64,000 nucleotides of DNA from Cellvibrio japonicus Ueda107 (lineage in GTDB: Bacteria; Pseudomonadota; Gammaproteobacteria; Pseudomonadales; Cellvibrionaceae), in the NCBI RefSeq assembly GCF_000019225.1, contig NC_010995.1:2240501-2304500 (forward strand). The letters run 5' to 3'. A model generated the notes under the pieces. The model did not search any database and was not told where the DNA came from. It was given only the letters and a program-made list of their open reading frames with translations. Shown piece by piece: positions 43,673-51,945 of this stretch; within the stretch, counting starts at the first letter, position 1; every line of letters starts with the position of its first letter. The translations under genes were made by a program, and so were the position numbers.

Positions 43673-45280
43673 CTAGTGCTGTACCACATCAACAGCCTGA
43701 CAAGGCTCAAAACTTGCCTGCAAGTTATTCAGAAACTGCGCCAGATCCGCCAGCACACAAGGCTCTTCAACCAGGACAGAATGTGCCACATCAGTGCGCA
43801 ATACCCATTGCACATTCGGCCAGCGCTTTTTCAGGTCATGCGCCCAAGCAGCTGGTGTAATAGGATCAAGTGCGCCACTCAAGAGCAATGTCGGCACCTG
43901 GGGTTCAAACAATTCGAGCCCCTGATTATCGGAAGAGAGAAAATGGCAGGCTTGATAACGCCATTGATCGCGCATATATGCCGCCAACAATGGATGTTCC
44001 TCTACCGACGCTTGATACAACTGACCATCCTGTAATGGATTATCGGCACAATCCACGGCCATAAATGTCAGGCTATTAAAATCGTTTGAAAAACTGTTAT
44101 TCATAAACGGCTCAAGCAATGCTTCCAGGTTGCTGCGCGCCTCACCGGGTGACAAGTGATTGATGTCGGGTCCAACACCGACTAATTGTTCTACCGCAAC
44201 CATTGCACGAGTAACGCGGGGCCAGGCAACCGGCTGATAAATTGCTGCAAAACTGGCTGATAAAAATCGGTGGTCATTTACCATAAACTCAAGCGGCGCC
44301 TCACCATCCCAACGGCGCAAAGTCAGTGTTTGAGGCTTGTGTTTCAGTGCATCCAATACCGCCATAAAGCGCCGGGATAAAGCATCGGGCGAACTCTCCA
44401 TTAGCGGCCCTGAACAAGACTCATACTTGATACACTCCTGAAAAAATCGCTGGAACGCTGTATCCAATACTTGTGGCCAGGTTTGTACACCGCCGTATCC
44501 GGCAGGATACACAGAATCCAATATCAACGAGCGCAGGCGCGGAGCATGACGGGAATCCACAGGTATGGCTGCGGATGAGATATTGGCAGGTGTGAAATTT
44601 TCCGCCTCCTGTCGTGCCACCTCAAGCGCAAGGCGGGTACCGTAGGACACGCCCAATAAATTCCATTCCGAATAACCCAGGTACGACATCAACGCACGCA
44701 GGTCACTTGCGCTATGGCGAGAGCCAAAATCCCCCGCATCCAACAAGGTCGGCTCAGCGGCCAGTTGTTCAAAGCAGTGCCGGGTAATGCGATATTGCTG
44801 CTCCAGCTCCTGGTCGAGTGGCAAATGCAATTGCAACAAGCGTTGGTTGAATCGATTAAAGGCAGGACAGGCGACGACAGGAGTGCTTCGACCTGTACCT
44901 CGCGGATCCATTAAAATTAAATCGCGTCCCAGATTGGCATAGGTCATCCAGGCCAGCCATTCGCGAATCCCCTCGGTATGTAAACGGGCACTGGCACCCG
45001 GCCCACCTGTCAAGTACACGACAGGGTCAGGATGCGACTCAACCCCCTGATTGCGAATAATCACAACAGGCAATATAAATCCACCGGTCGCCTTGGGCGT
45101 ATGCAATTCACCGCAGCGAATATCTGCTTTCCAGTCAGCCTGGAACCAACAGGATGTACGCAGGAATTGATAGGTATCAACAGCAGGCCGGGTGGCCCCA
45201 TGCAAAACAAAGTACCAGGTTACTACCGCAGATACTACGCACAGAACCATGCCAACACTATAGCGCACCACTCGCTTCAT
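43673..45280 (-). CDS. Exported alpha/beta hydrolase with TAP-like C-terminus
   Basis: The 535-aa product begins with one hydrophobic anchor or signal segment (VGMVLCVVSAVVTWYFVLHG, about residues 9-28). The fold of peptidase family S33 follows: VVYLTGGPGASARLHTEGI (oxyanion), LILMDPRGTGRSTPV, nucleophile Ser in LGVSYGTRLALEVARQEA. Near the end, PTLLLSGALDPITPAAWAHD supplies the Asp and TDVAHSVLV the His, typical of TAP-like C-terminal domains. It probably acts in the periplasm on short peptides or esters. Its ATG overlaps the stop of the pseudouridine synthase gene by 4 bases. Confidence 0.88.
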   Translation of the reverse strand: MKRVVRYSVGMVLCVVSAVVTWYFVLHGATRPAVDTYQFLRTSCWFQADWKADIRCGELHTPKATGGFILPVVIIRNQGVESHPDPVVYLTGGPGASARLHTEGIREWLAWMTYANLGRDLILMDPRGTGRSTPVVACPAFNRFNQRLLQLHLPLDQELEQQYRITRHCFEQLAAEPTLLDAGDFGSRHSASDLRALMSYLGYSEWNLLGVSYGTRLALEVARQEAENFTPANISSAAIPVDSRHAPRLRSLILDSVYPAGYGGVQTWPQVLDTAFQRFFQECIKYESCSGPLMESSPDALSRRFMAVLDALKHKPQTLTLRRWDGEAPLEFMVNDHRFLSASFAAIYQPVAWPRVTRAMVAVEQLVGVGPDINHLSPGEARSNLEALLEPFMNNSFSNDFNSLTFMAVDCADNPLQDGQLYQASVEEHPLLAAYMRDQWRYQACHFLSSDNQGLELFEPQVPTLLLSGALDPITPAAWAHDLKKRWPNVQWVLRTDVAHSVLVEEPCVLADLAQFLNNLQASFEPCQAVDVVQH

Positions 45281-45999
45281 ACAGAGTCTGCCATTCCCCC
45301 AACACCCGATAATACCGGCCAGGCCAAATGCCAGGGGTTGCTATAAGCACACATGGCCTGCTTTACACTATCTTCATTAAATATATTCCCCTCCCGCGGT
45401 AATTCGGAATATCGATACGCGACACCGTTTAGAGTAAATGCCAAAGAAAAAGCATGCAGATAAACACGATCTATGCCGGCATGGCGATCACCGTACAGCG
45501 AATCACCTACAATGGGAGCCCCAATACTTTTCAATGCAACACGCAGCTGATGCGTTTTACCGGTATGGGGTTTTAATACATACAACCGCTGCCCATTTCC
45601 CAATCCCTGGCTGAAAAATTGTGTGATGGCAGGGTTCTCCAGGGTTCTGCCCAACATCCAGGCACCGCGCCGGGCAGGATACATATCGCCTTTAATGAGC
45701 CCTTGTTTTTTAATAGGTTTACCCGCGCTTATAGCAAGATAATATTTTTGCGTCAGGCGCTGCTCAAATTGCGCGCAAAGCTGATGATTCGCCTCGGCTG
45801 TTTTGGCAAATACCAACAACCCGGACGTCACCTTATCCAGGCGATGCACCGGGTAAAGCTGTGCATAACCACCCCGCTGCCGGATGATTTCAAACAAGCC
45901 CGGCTCACCTTGCTCGCTGTGGAAACTCACACCCGGCTTTTTATAAACCAGCAGGAAATCTTCCTGCTCGTCCACTAACTGGAAAAATACATCCGACAT
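45277..45999 (-). CDS. RluA-family pseudouridine synthase
   Basis: The 240-aa product (ATG at 45999; longer in-frame readings lack family residues) has the RluA fold. It has FLLVYKKPGVSFHSEQGEPG near the N-terminus, the active Asp in YPVHRLDKVTSGLLVFAK (about residues 48-65), and PHTGKTHQLRVALKSIGAPI (about 157-176). There is no S4 domain, which fits the small RluA/TruC-like branch. The exact target RNA is not evident. Its TGA overlaps the next gene's ATG, so an unrelated hydrolase is translated with it. Confidence 0.88.
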   Translation of the reverse strand: MSDVFFQLVDEQEDFLLVYKKPGVSFHSEQGEPGLFEIIRQRGGYAQLYPVHRLDKVTSGLLVFAKTAEANHQLCAQFEQRLTQKYYLAISAGKPIKKQGLIKGDMYPARRGAWMLGRTLENPAITQFFSQGLGNGQRLYVLKPHTGKTHQLRVALKSIGAPIVGDSLYGDRHAGIDRVYLHAFSLAFTLNGVAYRYSELPREGNIFNEDSVKQAMCAYSNPWHLAWPVLSGVGGMADSV

Positions 46000-46368
46000 A
46001 AAAAATACATCTAAAAAAAATAGGCTGGTGACGGAAAAGACTAAGCCAATGCTGGAAGCTACCCGGTGACTGGCTATAATCAAAACCAAGGTGTCCGCAA
46101 CCGGCTGTACGTGTGACGGGTTATCCCTATGAGCACTTATGTCAGTGCTCCATGTTACGATTTGTGCCCTCAAACTTGCTGCGTCACTGGCAAGGGTTGA
46201 AAGGCCAAGCGAACAACCAATCCATAAACAGCCGCGGACACCATTCCTCCACACATCTTCATTATCATCCCTTGCCCTGGGGCAGCTAGTGTAACTATCC
46301 AGGCCCCGATAAAAAACCATAGGGCACTGCTATAATCGCCGCTATTCCGATTGACCTGCCGTGCCCCC
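46000..46368. other. Intergenic region between divergent genes
   Basis: These 369 bases separate the minus-strand pseudouridine synthase from the plus-strand acyltransferase gene. A TATAAT at 46331-46336, 33 bases before the acyltransferase ATG, is a probable -10, with no good -35. A short hydrophobic minus-strand reading frame (46170-46370) overlaps this promoter and is probably not a gene. Nothing else is recognisable. Confidence 0.5.
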
Positions 46369-46980
46369 ATGCCTCCAGACCTCGAACACTACCGCCAACA
46401 ACACAAGCTGCGCCTCAGCTACATGCCCTGGCTTTATGCCACACTCAAACCCGAGCACAGAGCCTGGGCAGAGGAATGGCAGCAACACTGGCAATCCTAC
46501 TTATGCAGCGTTGAGACAGTGCAACTGGGCCAAAATTGCTTTATTGCCCCGGAGGCACGCCTTTTTGCCGAACCCGGTCGCCCCATTATTGTCGGAGATA
46601 ACAGCTATATTGCCGCGGATTGTGTGATCCATGGCCCTATTACCCTGGGAGCCGGGGTATCTATCAATCACCATGTCACACTGGATGGCGGACGCCGCGG
46701 TATCCATATTGGCCGGAATACCCGTATTGCTGCCTATAGTTGTGCCTATGCCTTTAACCATGGCATGGCAGCAGATCACCCCATTCAGGATCAACCTGTA
46801 ACCTCCAGAGGCATTTACATCGGTGAGGATGTCTGGATTGGTGCCAAAACAGGCATAGTGGATGGGGTAACCATTGGAGATGGCGCTATCATTGGTATGG
46901 GCAGCCAGGTTACCAGAGATATAGCGCCCTATACCAAGGTGGCAGGCAATCCGGCACACCTGATCGGGCAGCGCAGGTAA
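46369..46980 (+). CDS. Left-handed beta-helix acyltransferase
   Basis: The 203-aa product (ATG at 46369; a TTG six codons earlier is less likely) shows the hexapeptide repeats of the LbetaH fold. It contains PIIVGDNSYIAADCVIHGPI, INHHVTLDGGRRGIHIGRNT, IYIGEDVWIGAKTGIVDGVT and IGDGAIIGMGSQVTRDIAPY (about 73-195). The last block with VAGNPAHLIG is typical of maltose/galactoside O-acetyltransferase relatives. The His in the N-H-x segment (YAFNHGMAADHP) is the likely catalytic base. The acceptor is unknown. The gene is followed by the glutamate-synthase-like gene after 33 bases. Confidence 0.86.
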   Translation: MPPDLEHYRQQHKLRLSYMPWLYATLKPEHRAWAEEWQQHWQSYLCSVETVQLGQNCFIAPEARLFAEPGRPIIVGDNSYIAADCVIHGPITLGAGVSINHHVTLDGGRRGIHIGRNTRIAAYSCAYAFNHGMAADHPIQDQPVTSRGIYIGEDVWIGAKTGIVDGVTIGDGAIIGMGSQVTRDIAPYTKVAGNPAHLIGQRR

Positions 46981-47013
46981 TCCCCTTATGGAGTCATTTC
47001 AGGATAGGTATTT

Positions 47014-48555
47014 ATGCTTATGAATAACGATCATTTGGCCCTGGCCATACTTACCTGGCTGGAAGTCATTTTTATTTTTGCCGTTGGCCTGTTGGTATTG
47101 TCACTGGTTTATATGTACATCGCGGATGTTACCCAAACTACACAAACCATTCGCAAAAATTATCCCATTATCGGTCGTTTCCGTTATTTTTTTGAACATT
47201 TGGGTGAATTCTTTCGCCAGTATTTTTTTGCACAGGACCGCGAGGAAATGCCGTTCAATCGCGCCGATCGCTCCTGGGTTTATCGCGCCGCCAAAAATGT
47301 CGATAGCAATGTCGGCTTTGGCTCAACACTCAACCTCCAGCAACCGGGCACGCTGATTTTCCTCAACTCTGCCTTTCCTATCCAGGAAGAAGATGCCCTG
47401 GCTCCTGCGCCTGTCACTATTGGTCCTTTTTGCACCAAGCCCTATACCACCCAGTCCATTTTTAATATTTCCGCGATGAGCTATGGCGCCATTTCCAAAC
47501 CGGCTGTCCTGGCACTGTCACGCGGTGCAGCCAAAGCCGGCTGTTGGTTAAATACAGGCGAAGGCGGCTTGTCCCCTTACCATCTGGAAGGTGGCTGTGA
47601 CCTGGTATTTCAAATAGGTACAGCCAAATACGGTGTGCGCGATTTACAGGGCAATCTTAACGATGAGCGCCTGTTTGCCCTGGGTGCACTGGAACAGATT
47701 AAAATGTTTGAAATCAAACTCAGCCAAGGCGCCAAACCTGGTAAAGGCGGCATATTACCCGCCGAAAAAGTCAGTGCAGAAGTTGCGGAAATCCGCGGCA
47801 TACACCCAGGTGAAGCTTCTATCAGCCCTAATGGACACCGCGATATCCGCTCTGTGCAAGACCTGCTCAATATGGTTGAACGTATTCGCCACATCACCGG
47901 CAAGCCCGTGGGTTTTAAAGCCGTGATGGGTGACAAACGCTGGCTCGTTGACCTGGTCGATGAAATTCGTCAACGAGGTATAGAATCAGCACCTGACTTT
48001 ATTACCCTGGACTCAGCCGATGGCGGTACAGGTGCAGCTCCACAACCCTTAATTGATCATGTCGGCTTGCCTATCAAGGAAAGCCTGCCCTGGCTGGTTA
48101 GCCTGTTAAGGGAAACCGGTTTAAAAGAGCGCATCAAACTGATTGTCGCAGGAAAGTTAATCACCCCATCCATGGTTGCCTGGGCGCTAGCCACAGGGGC
48201 AGACTTTGTTAACAGTGCGCGTGGTTTTATGTTTGCACTAGGTTGCATCCAGGCCTTGCAGTGCCATAAAAATACCTGCCCCACAGGCATTACGACGCAC
48301 AATACCAAGCTGCAAAAGGGCTTAAATCCAGCTGATAAAGCGGAACGTGTGGCGTCATACCAGCACAACATGACCAAAAGTGTTGCCATGATTGCTCATT
48401 CTTGTGGCCTTGCTGAACCACGCATGCTGCGCCCGGAACATGTACACCTCGTAATGCCCGATGGTTTCTCCGTACCATTACCGGAAATACAACCACAAGC
48501 CCTGATTTTTCGCGAGAGCGATTCGCAACCCAATTCCACACTTCACACCAGTTGA
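47014..48555 (+). CDS. FMN-binding glutamate-synthase-family protein, membrane-anchored
   Basis: The 513-aa product begins with one membrane segment (WLEVIFIFAVGLLVLSLVYM, about residues 15-34). The synthase domain of glutamate synthase follows. It has NISAMSYGAISKPAVLALSR and NTGEGGLSPYHLEGG, then LSQGAKPGKGGILPAEKVSA (about 232-251) and TLDSADGGTGAAPQPLIDHV. A cysteine cluster, CIQALQCHKNTCPTGI (about 413-428), could hold a 3Fe-4S centre. It lacks the amidotransferase domain, so glutamine would not be its nitrogen source unless it has a partner. Its real reaction is unknown. Homologues of this standalone type are widespread. Confidence 0.88.
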   Translation: MLMNNDHLALAILTWLEVIFIFAVGLLVLSLVYMYIADVTQTTQTIRKNYPIIGRFRYFFEHLGEFFRQYFFAQDREEMPFNRADRSWVYRAAKNVDSNVGFGSTLNLQQPGTLIFLNSAFPIQEEDALAPAPVTIGPFCTKPYTTQSIFNISAMSYGAISKPAVLALSRGAAKAGCWLNTGEGGLSPYHLEGGCDLVFQIGTAKYGVRDLQGNLNDERLFALGALEQIKMFEIKLSQGAKPGKGGILPAEKVSAEVAEIRGIHPGEASISPNGHRDIRSVQDLLNMVERIRHITGKPVGFKAVMGDKRWLVDLVDEIRQRGIESAPDFITLDSADGGTGAAPQPLIDHVGLPIKESLPWLVSLLRETGLKERIKLIVAGKLITPSMVAWALATGADFVNSARGFMFALGCIQALQCHKNTCPTGITTHNTKLQKGLNPADKAERVASYQHNMTKSVAMIAHSCGLAEPRMLRPEHVHLVMPDGFSVPLPEIQPQALIFRESDSQPNSTLHTS

Positions 48556-48582
48556 ACCCGTATTTGATCCGAGGAAGTCGTC

Positions 48583-49170
48583 ATGACGTTTATTGCAAAA
48601 ATTCCTGCGTTACTTATCGCTGTATTGTCATTAACCACACTGAATTCTGTTGCGCAAACCACTTTCGGAGGAAACACAAATACCACGTTTGAGAAAAAAG
48701 ATCCCGCCGTCACTATCGAAGACATTGGCTGGATGGACAAAAATAAAATCAGTCAGGAGGTTGCCAAAATTAATGAGTTGGCACAGCTGAAACTCGGTAC
48801 ATCACTGCGCACAGACATGAGTGATCTGGACACCTTGCAACGCATCATTGATCGCGATCTGGTAAAGCGAGAAGACTATGCAACCCAACAAGCCATGGGG
48901 GTTGCCCTCGGCCAGGTTTTCCTGGCTGATTTCCCGCAAACCCTGGAGTGGAAAGTGTATCGTGATAACGTGGGGCGCAGTCGGGCACTTTGTGCCAAAG
49001 GCACGCAACAATGCTTTTTTCCGGTCACTATGCTCTCCCGTCGCATGGAGGTTGGCAGTAAGCCAGATGTCAAAAAAATCTATGTGGACGCCATAGATTT
49101 GATGAAAGAATACCTCCCCAAAATACCTTACACCGATGGCGAAGTTTTACATCGCCTGCCTCGCCAATAA
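48583..49170 (+). CDS. Secreted protein, DUF3806-like
   Basis: The 195-aa product has a signal peptide (IPALLIAVLSLTTLNSVAQ). A central segment (DLDTLQRIIDRDLVKREDYA, then MGVALGQVFLADFPQTLEWK and VYRDNVGRSRALCAKG, about residues 85-145) resembles DUF3806, a family of unknown function. Two cysteines (LCAKGTQQCFFPV) could form a disulfide. It lies 27 bases after the glutamate-synthase-like gene and may be cotranscribed with it. The DUF match is from memory and is moderate. Confidence 0.7.
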   Translation: MTFIAKIPALLIAVLSLTTLNSVAQTTFGGNTNTTFEKKDPAVTIEDIGWMDKNKISQEVAKINELAQLKLGTSLRTDMSDLDTLQRIIDRDLVKREDYATQQAMGVALGQVFLADFPQTLEWKVYRDNVGRSRALCAKGTQQCFFPVTMLSRRMEVGSKPDVKKIYVDAIDLMKEYLPKIPYTDGEVLHRLPRQ

Positions 49171-49180
49171 TACATCGGAC

Positions 49181-49209
49181 TTGAGTTAGCCGGAGCAGAT
49201 ACCTATAAT
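49181..49209 (+). promoter_or_regulatory. Sigma-70 promoter of the GDT1/UPF0016 transcript
   Basis: TTGAGT and a perfect TATAAT are separated by exactly 17 bases. Transcription should start near 49216, about 9 bases before the conserved GGGGGAGTA of the leader. It is one of the strongest promoter matches in the window. Confidence 0.8.
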
Positions 49210-49215
49210 GCCTCC

Positions 49216-49443
49216 CACTCTCTCGGGGGAGTAATCTGCTTGACGATAAATGGTAATTTATATCATTTTCACCAAGCGCTTTTGTCAACAAACTTGTCGC
49301 TCAATCGGCATGGCAAAAGCGTCCTCAGTCGGGTTTTCTAACACCCGCCACTCTGGATTGATGAGACCTGAGATACCCTTGCTGCCTCTGGCGGGACGGC
49401 AAGTGTGTCTCTACTCGTTCATCAATCCCGCCTGGATACGTCC
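49216..49443 (+). promoter_or_regulatory. Candidate yybP-ykoY manganese riboswitch leader
   Basis: The leader runs about 228 nt from the predicted transcript start to the ATG. It holds GGGGGAGTA (49225-49233), the hallmark loop of yybP-ykoY riboswitches, at its start. A GAGACC segment (49363-49368) follows later, with the CCCTTGC stretch that commonly completes the aptamer. Further on, GGCGGGA (49390-49396) can pair with TCCCGCC (49426-49432), next to the likely ribosome site (GGA before the ATG at 49444), and could act as an expression platform. In many bacteria this riboswitch controls Mn exporters, including UPF0016 proteins. I could not fold it fully. Confidence 0.62.
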
Positions 49444-50016
49444 ATGGAAGCATTATTCAGTTCAACCCTCGCCGTTGCCATCGCGGAGATTGGTGATAAA
49501 ACCCAGCTGTTAGCCCTATTCCTGGCTGCCCGCTACGGCCGTCCCTACCTTATTAGCCTGGGAGTGTTAGTGGCCACCCTTGTTAACCACGCCCTATCGG
49601 CTTGGTTGGGTGCATGGTTGGTAGATGTCATTCCTCCACACTGGGTGCCCTGGATTATTAGCGGTAGTTTTGTAGCCATTGCACTCTGGCTGCTGGTTCC
49701 CGATAAAGAGGACGATGACCTTGGGCGATTTGCCAACTATGGCCCCTTTGTAGCAACCCTGGTGTTGTTTTTCCTCGCCGAAATCGGTGACAAAACCCAA
49801 ATCGCCACTGTTATTCTTGCCGCGAAATACAGTGCTGATTTCTGGATGACGATTGCTGTTATCACAGGCACTACCCTGGGCATGTTGATCGCTAATATTC
49901 CGGTGATCTTTGCCGGCAAGTGGATCATGGATCGCCTGCCACTGAACATTGCACGCAAAGCGGCGTTTGTGCTCTTCCTGCTGCTGGCGGTATTAACGCT
50001 GGTGCAAATGACCTAA
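49444..50016 (+). CDS. TMEM165/GDT1 family (UPF0016) cation exporter
   Basis: The 190-aa protein (ATG at 49444; an earlier start at 49405 would add 13 unsupported residues) has about six membrane segments in two similar halves. Each half carries the family signature E-x-G-D-K-[TS]: AIAEIGDKTQLLALFLAARY (about 12-31) and FLAEIGDKTQIATVILAAKY (about 113-132). The acidic residues bind the ion. Bacterial members such as Vibrio MneA export Mn2+. The manganese-type leader in front supports that role. Confidence 0.9.
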   Translation: MEALFSSTLAVAIAEIGDKTQLLALFLAARYGRPYLISLGVLVATLVNHALSAWLGAWLVDVIPPHWVPWIISGSFVAIALWLLVPDKEDDDLGRFANYGPFVATLVLFFLAEIGDKTQIATVILAAKYSADFWMTIAVITGTTLGMLIANIPVIFAGKWIMDRLPLNIARKAAFVLFLLLAVLTLVQMT

Positions 50017-50109
50017 CCGATTAATACCCGATATAAAAGGCGCTCCACTATAAAACCCGACACATTATTTGCCCGTTTTCTATTGGTAGCGCCTTTATAA
50101 AGGATAGAG

Positions 50110-50529
50110 TTAAATACTGGCCTCAGCATGTCCTTGTTGTTGCAAAACACTGCGTATTTTTTCAGCAGTTTGTTTTAACACTGCTGCATCTGCATTTTTT
50201 GCAAATGCAAAACTCAGGTCATTCATGGAGTCCATTGGAACCAGGTGAACATGGGTATGCGGCACTTCCAATCCAGCAATCATCAACCCAACCCGCGTAG
50301 CGGGATAGGCCACTTTTAATCCATTGGCAATTTTATGGCTGACCTGCATCACATGCTCTGCCAATGCTACGGGCAAATCGCTCCATTGATCAATTTCCTC
50401 GCGGGGAATGACCAACACATGCCCCTGGCGGATAGGCTGGATGGTTAGGATCGCGACCGCTTTATCATCTTTCCACACAAAATTACCGGGAATCTTGCCT
50501 TCCATAATCAGGGTGAACACACTTGCCAT
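50110..50529 (-). CDS. HIT-family nucleotide-binding hydrolase
   Basis: The 139-aa product (ATG at 50529, with GAGG 9 nt upstream) has the histidine-triad motif VPHTHVHLVPM (about residues 94-104). The second His is the catalytic nucleophile. VIPREEIDQWSDLPVALAEH and an N-terminal FTLIMEGKIPGNFVWKDDKA block fit the HIT branch that hydrolyses purine nucleoside phosphoramidates or dinucleotides. It starts 27 bases after the stop of the upstream nuclease-like gene, so the two are probably one operon. Confidence 0.92.
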   Translation of the reverse strand: MASVFTLIMEGKIPGNFVWKDDKAVAILTIQPIRQGHVLVIPREEIDQWSDLPVALAEHVMQVSHKIANGLKVAYPATRVGLMIAGLEVPHTHVHLVPMDSMNDLSFAFAKNADAAVLKQTAEKIRSVLQQQGHAEASI

Positions 50530-50555
50530 AACACTATGCCTCATTATCTGGATTA

Positions 50556-51401
50556 TTAATAAATCGCCAATCCGCGCCGCATTAGCTCGCGCGCAAGAAT
50601 GTCATCAATCTGGTGTATGGATTCATCGCGAAACTCAATGTAATCCACGTTGTGCTTTTTGTAGAGATTGTACTTTTCCAGTTCAGCACCAATCACCGCA
50701 GCCCGATCACTGCGCTGCTCAAGCTCATCAGCCCAGCACTCAATGCAGAGGTTGGCATCCGGCACATAAAAATCGGCGACTGCCGACTCCCTGCCCCACA
50801 CCAGCGGGTAATCGCGAGCATGGACAATACGTGCCAAATACAACCAATTATCGACACAGCGCTGAACAGGATTATTAACGCCGTGCCCATCAAACGTTGA
50901 ATCGCTGTTCGCCTGTGGCTCACCGCGCAAGGATTGTAATGCTGCCAATAGCTCTGGATCATCCAGAATGGTTTCTGGCCAGGTTACGTAAGGAATAGCC
51001 GATTGCTCAGCCTCCTGCTGTTGTCCGCCTATCGCTTTACCCGACCCGGTTAATAGCCAGCCGCGCACATGTTTCTTAATCAATCCCTTATCCGCCAGTA
51101 ATAGATTCACCAGCCGCGCAGGAATATCCCACTTGTGGGATAAGTTGGTTGCGCTCAGCGGCGCCTCCGGCAATAACTTTAATAAGGGATGTTGCTGGAT
51201 GGATTCCGGCCAGGCAATGTATTCACCGTACTTGGGATGATTAACATAAATCCCGCCCTCAAACCTGCCTTTTTCTGTCAGTTGCCAGTGACCATCCACT
51301 TTTACAATCCAGCCACCGCTCGTCAACAAGACGAACAGCTCCTTGCTCTCCTTACCCAAAAGGCGCGCCAAAGCGGTTGTAGAAATATGTTTTTCTGCCA
51401 T
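50556..51401 (-). CDS. Duplicated-module protein with nuclease-like C-terminus
   Basis: I do not recognise a named family. The start (MAEKHISTTA) has GGGGAG 4 nt upstream. The 281-aa product has two similar modules in tandem, about residues 8-75 and 83-154. Both contain an LL-x-G-W/L segment, then W-x-LT-x2-G-x3-GG, then Y-I/V-x-WPE-S/T-I. They read as winged-helix-like units. The last 80 residues contain AVADFYVPDANLCIECWADE (Asp210, Glu221), EKYNLYKKHNVDYIEF (Lys243) and a final helix. That order resembles PD-(D/E)XK or Vsr-like nucleases, whose IE-x-WG segment this mimics. It likely binds DNA or RNA; nuclease activity is inferred. It is operonic with the HIT gene. Confidence 0.7.
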   Translation of the reverse strand: MAEKHISTTALARLLGKESKELFVLLTSGGWIVKVDGHWQLTEKGRFEGGIYVNHPKYGEYIAWPESIQQHPLLKLLPEAPLSATNLSHKWDIPARLVNLLLADKGLIKKHVRGWLLTGSGKAIGGQQQEAEQSAIPYVTWPETILDDPELLAALQSLRGEPQANSDSTFDGHGVNNPVQRCVDNWLYLARIVHARDYPLVWGRESAVADFYVPDANLCIECWADELEQRSDRAAVIGAELEKYNLYKKHNVDYIEFRDESIHQIDDILARELMRRGLAIY

Positions 51402-51489
51402 AGTGCTCCCCTGTACACGGCAATACTGTGCCATTCTAGCGGTGTTTTTACCGCTACTTTGTTTTTATGACCGATGAGTTGAATTACCT

Positions 51490-51945
51490 ATGCCTATCTG
51501 GGTTGATGCCGACGCCTGCCCCAAACCTGTCAAGGAAATCCTGTTTCGCGCCGCACACCAGCGGCAGATTCTGCTCACCCTGGTAGCCAACCAGTATATT
51601 GCAGTACCCGCCTCCCCGTTTATTAAAAGCCTGCAAGTCAGCAGTGGCTTTGATGTCGCCGACAACCATATTGTTGCCTCACTGGTTGCAGGCGACCTGG
51701 TTATTACTGCGGATATCCCTCTGGCTGCAGACGCCATCGCTAAAGGCGCTGCGGTTATCAACCCACGCGGCCAGGAATACACCAAAGACAGCATAGGCGC
51801 ACGCCTGAATATGCGCGACTTCATGGAAACCATGCGCTCCAGTGGGGTAGTCATGCAAGATGGTCCCCCGCCATTCAGCCAGCAGGATCGCCAGTCTTTT
51901 GCCAACGCCCTGGATCGCTGGATTGCACGACAGCGCAAAATTTAA
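51490..51945 (+). CDS. yaiI: YaiI/YqxD family protein (UPF0178)
   Basis: The 151-aa product opens with MPIWVDADACPKPVKEILFR, the diagnostic UPF0178 motif, with Asp and Cys that could bind a metal. NHIVASLVAGDLVITADIPL and NPRGQEYTKDSIGARLNMRD are also typical. The fold resembles PIN-type nucleases, but no activity is established. The length fits the E. coli protein (152 aa). It is divergent from the duplicated-module gene. Confidence 0.93.
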   Translation: MPIWVDADACPKPVKEILFRAAHQRQILLTLVANQYIAVPASPFIKSLQVSSGFDVADNHIVASLVAGDLVITADIPLAADAIAKGAAVINPRGQEYTKDSIGARLNMRDFMETMRSSGVVMQDGPPPFSQQDRQSFANALDRWIARQRKI

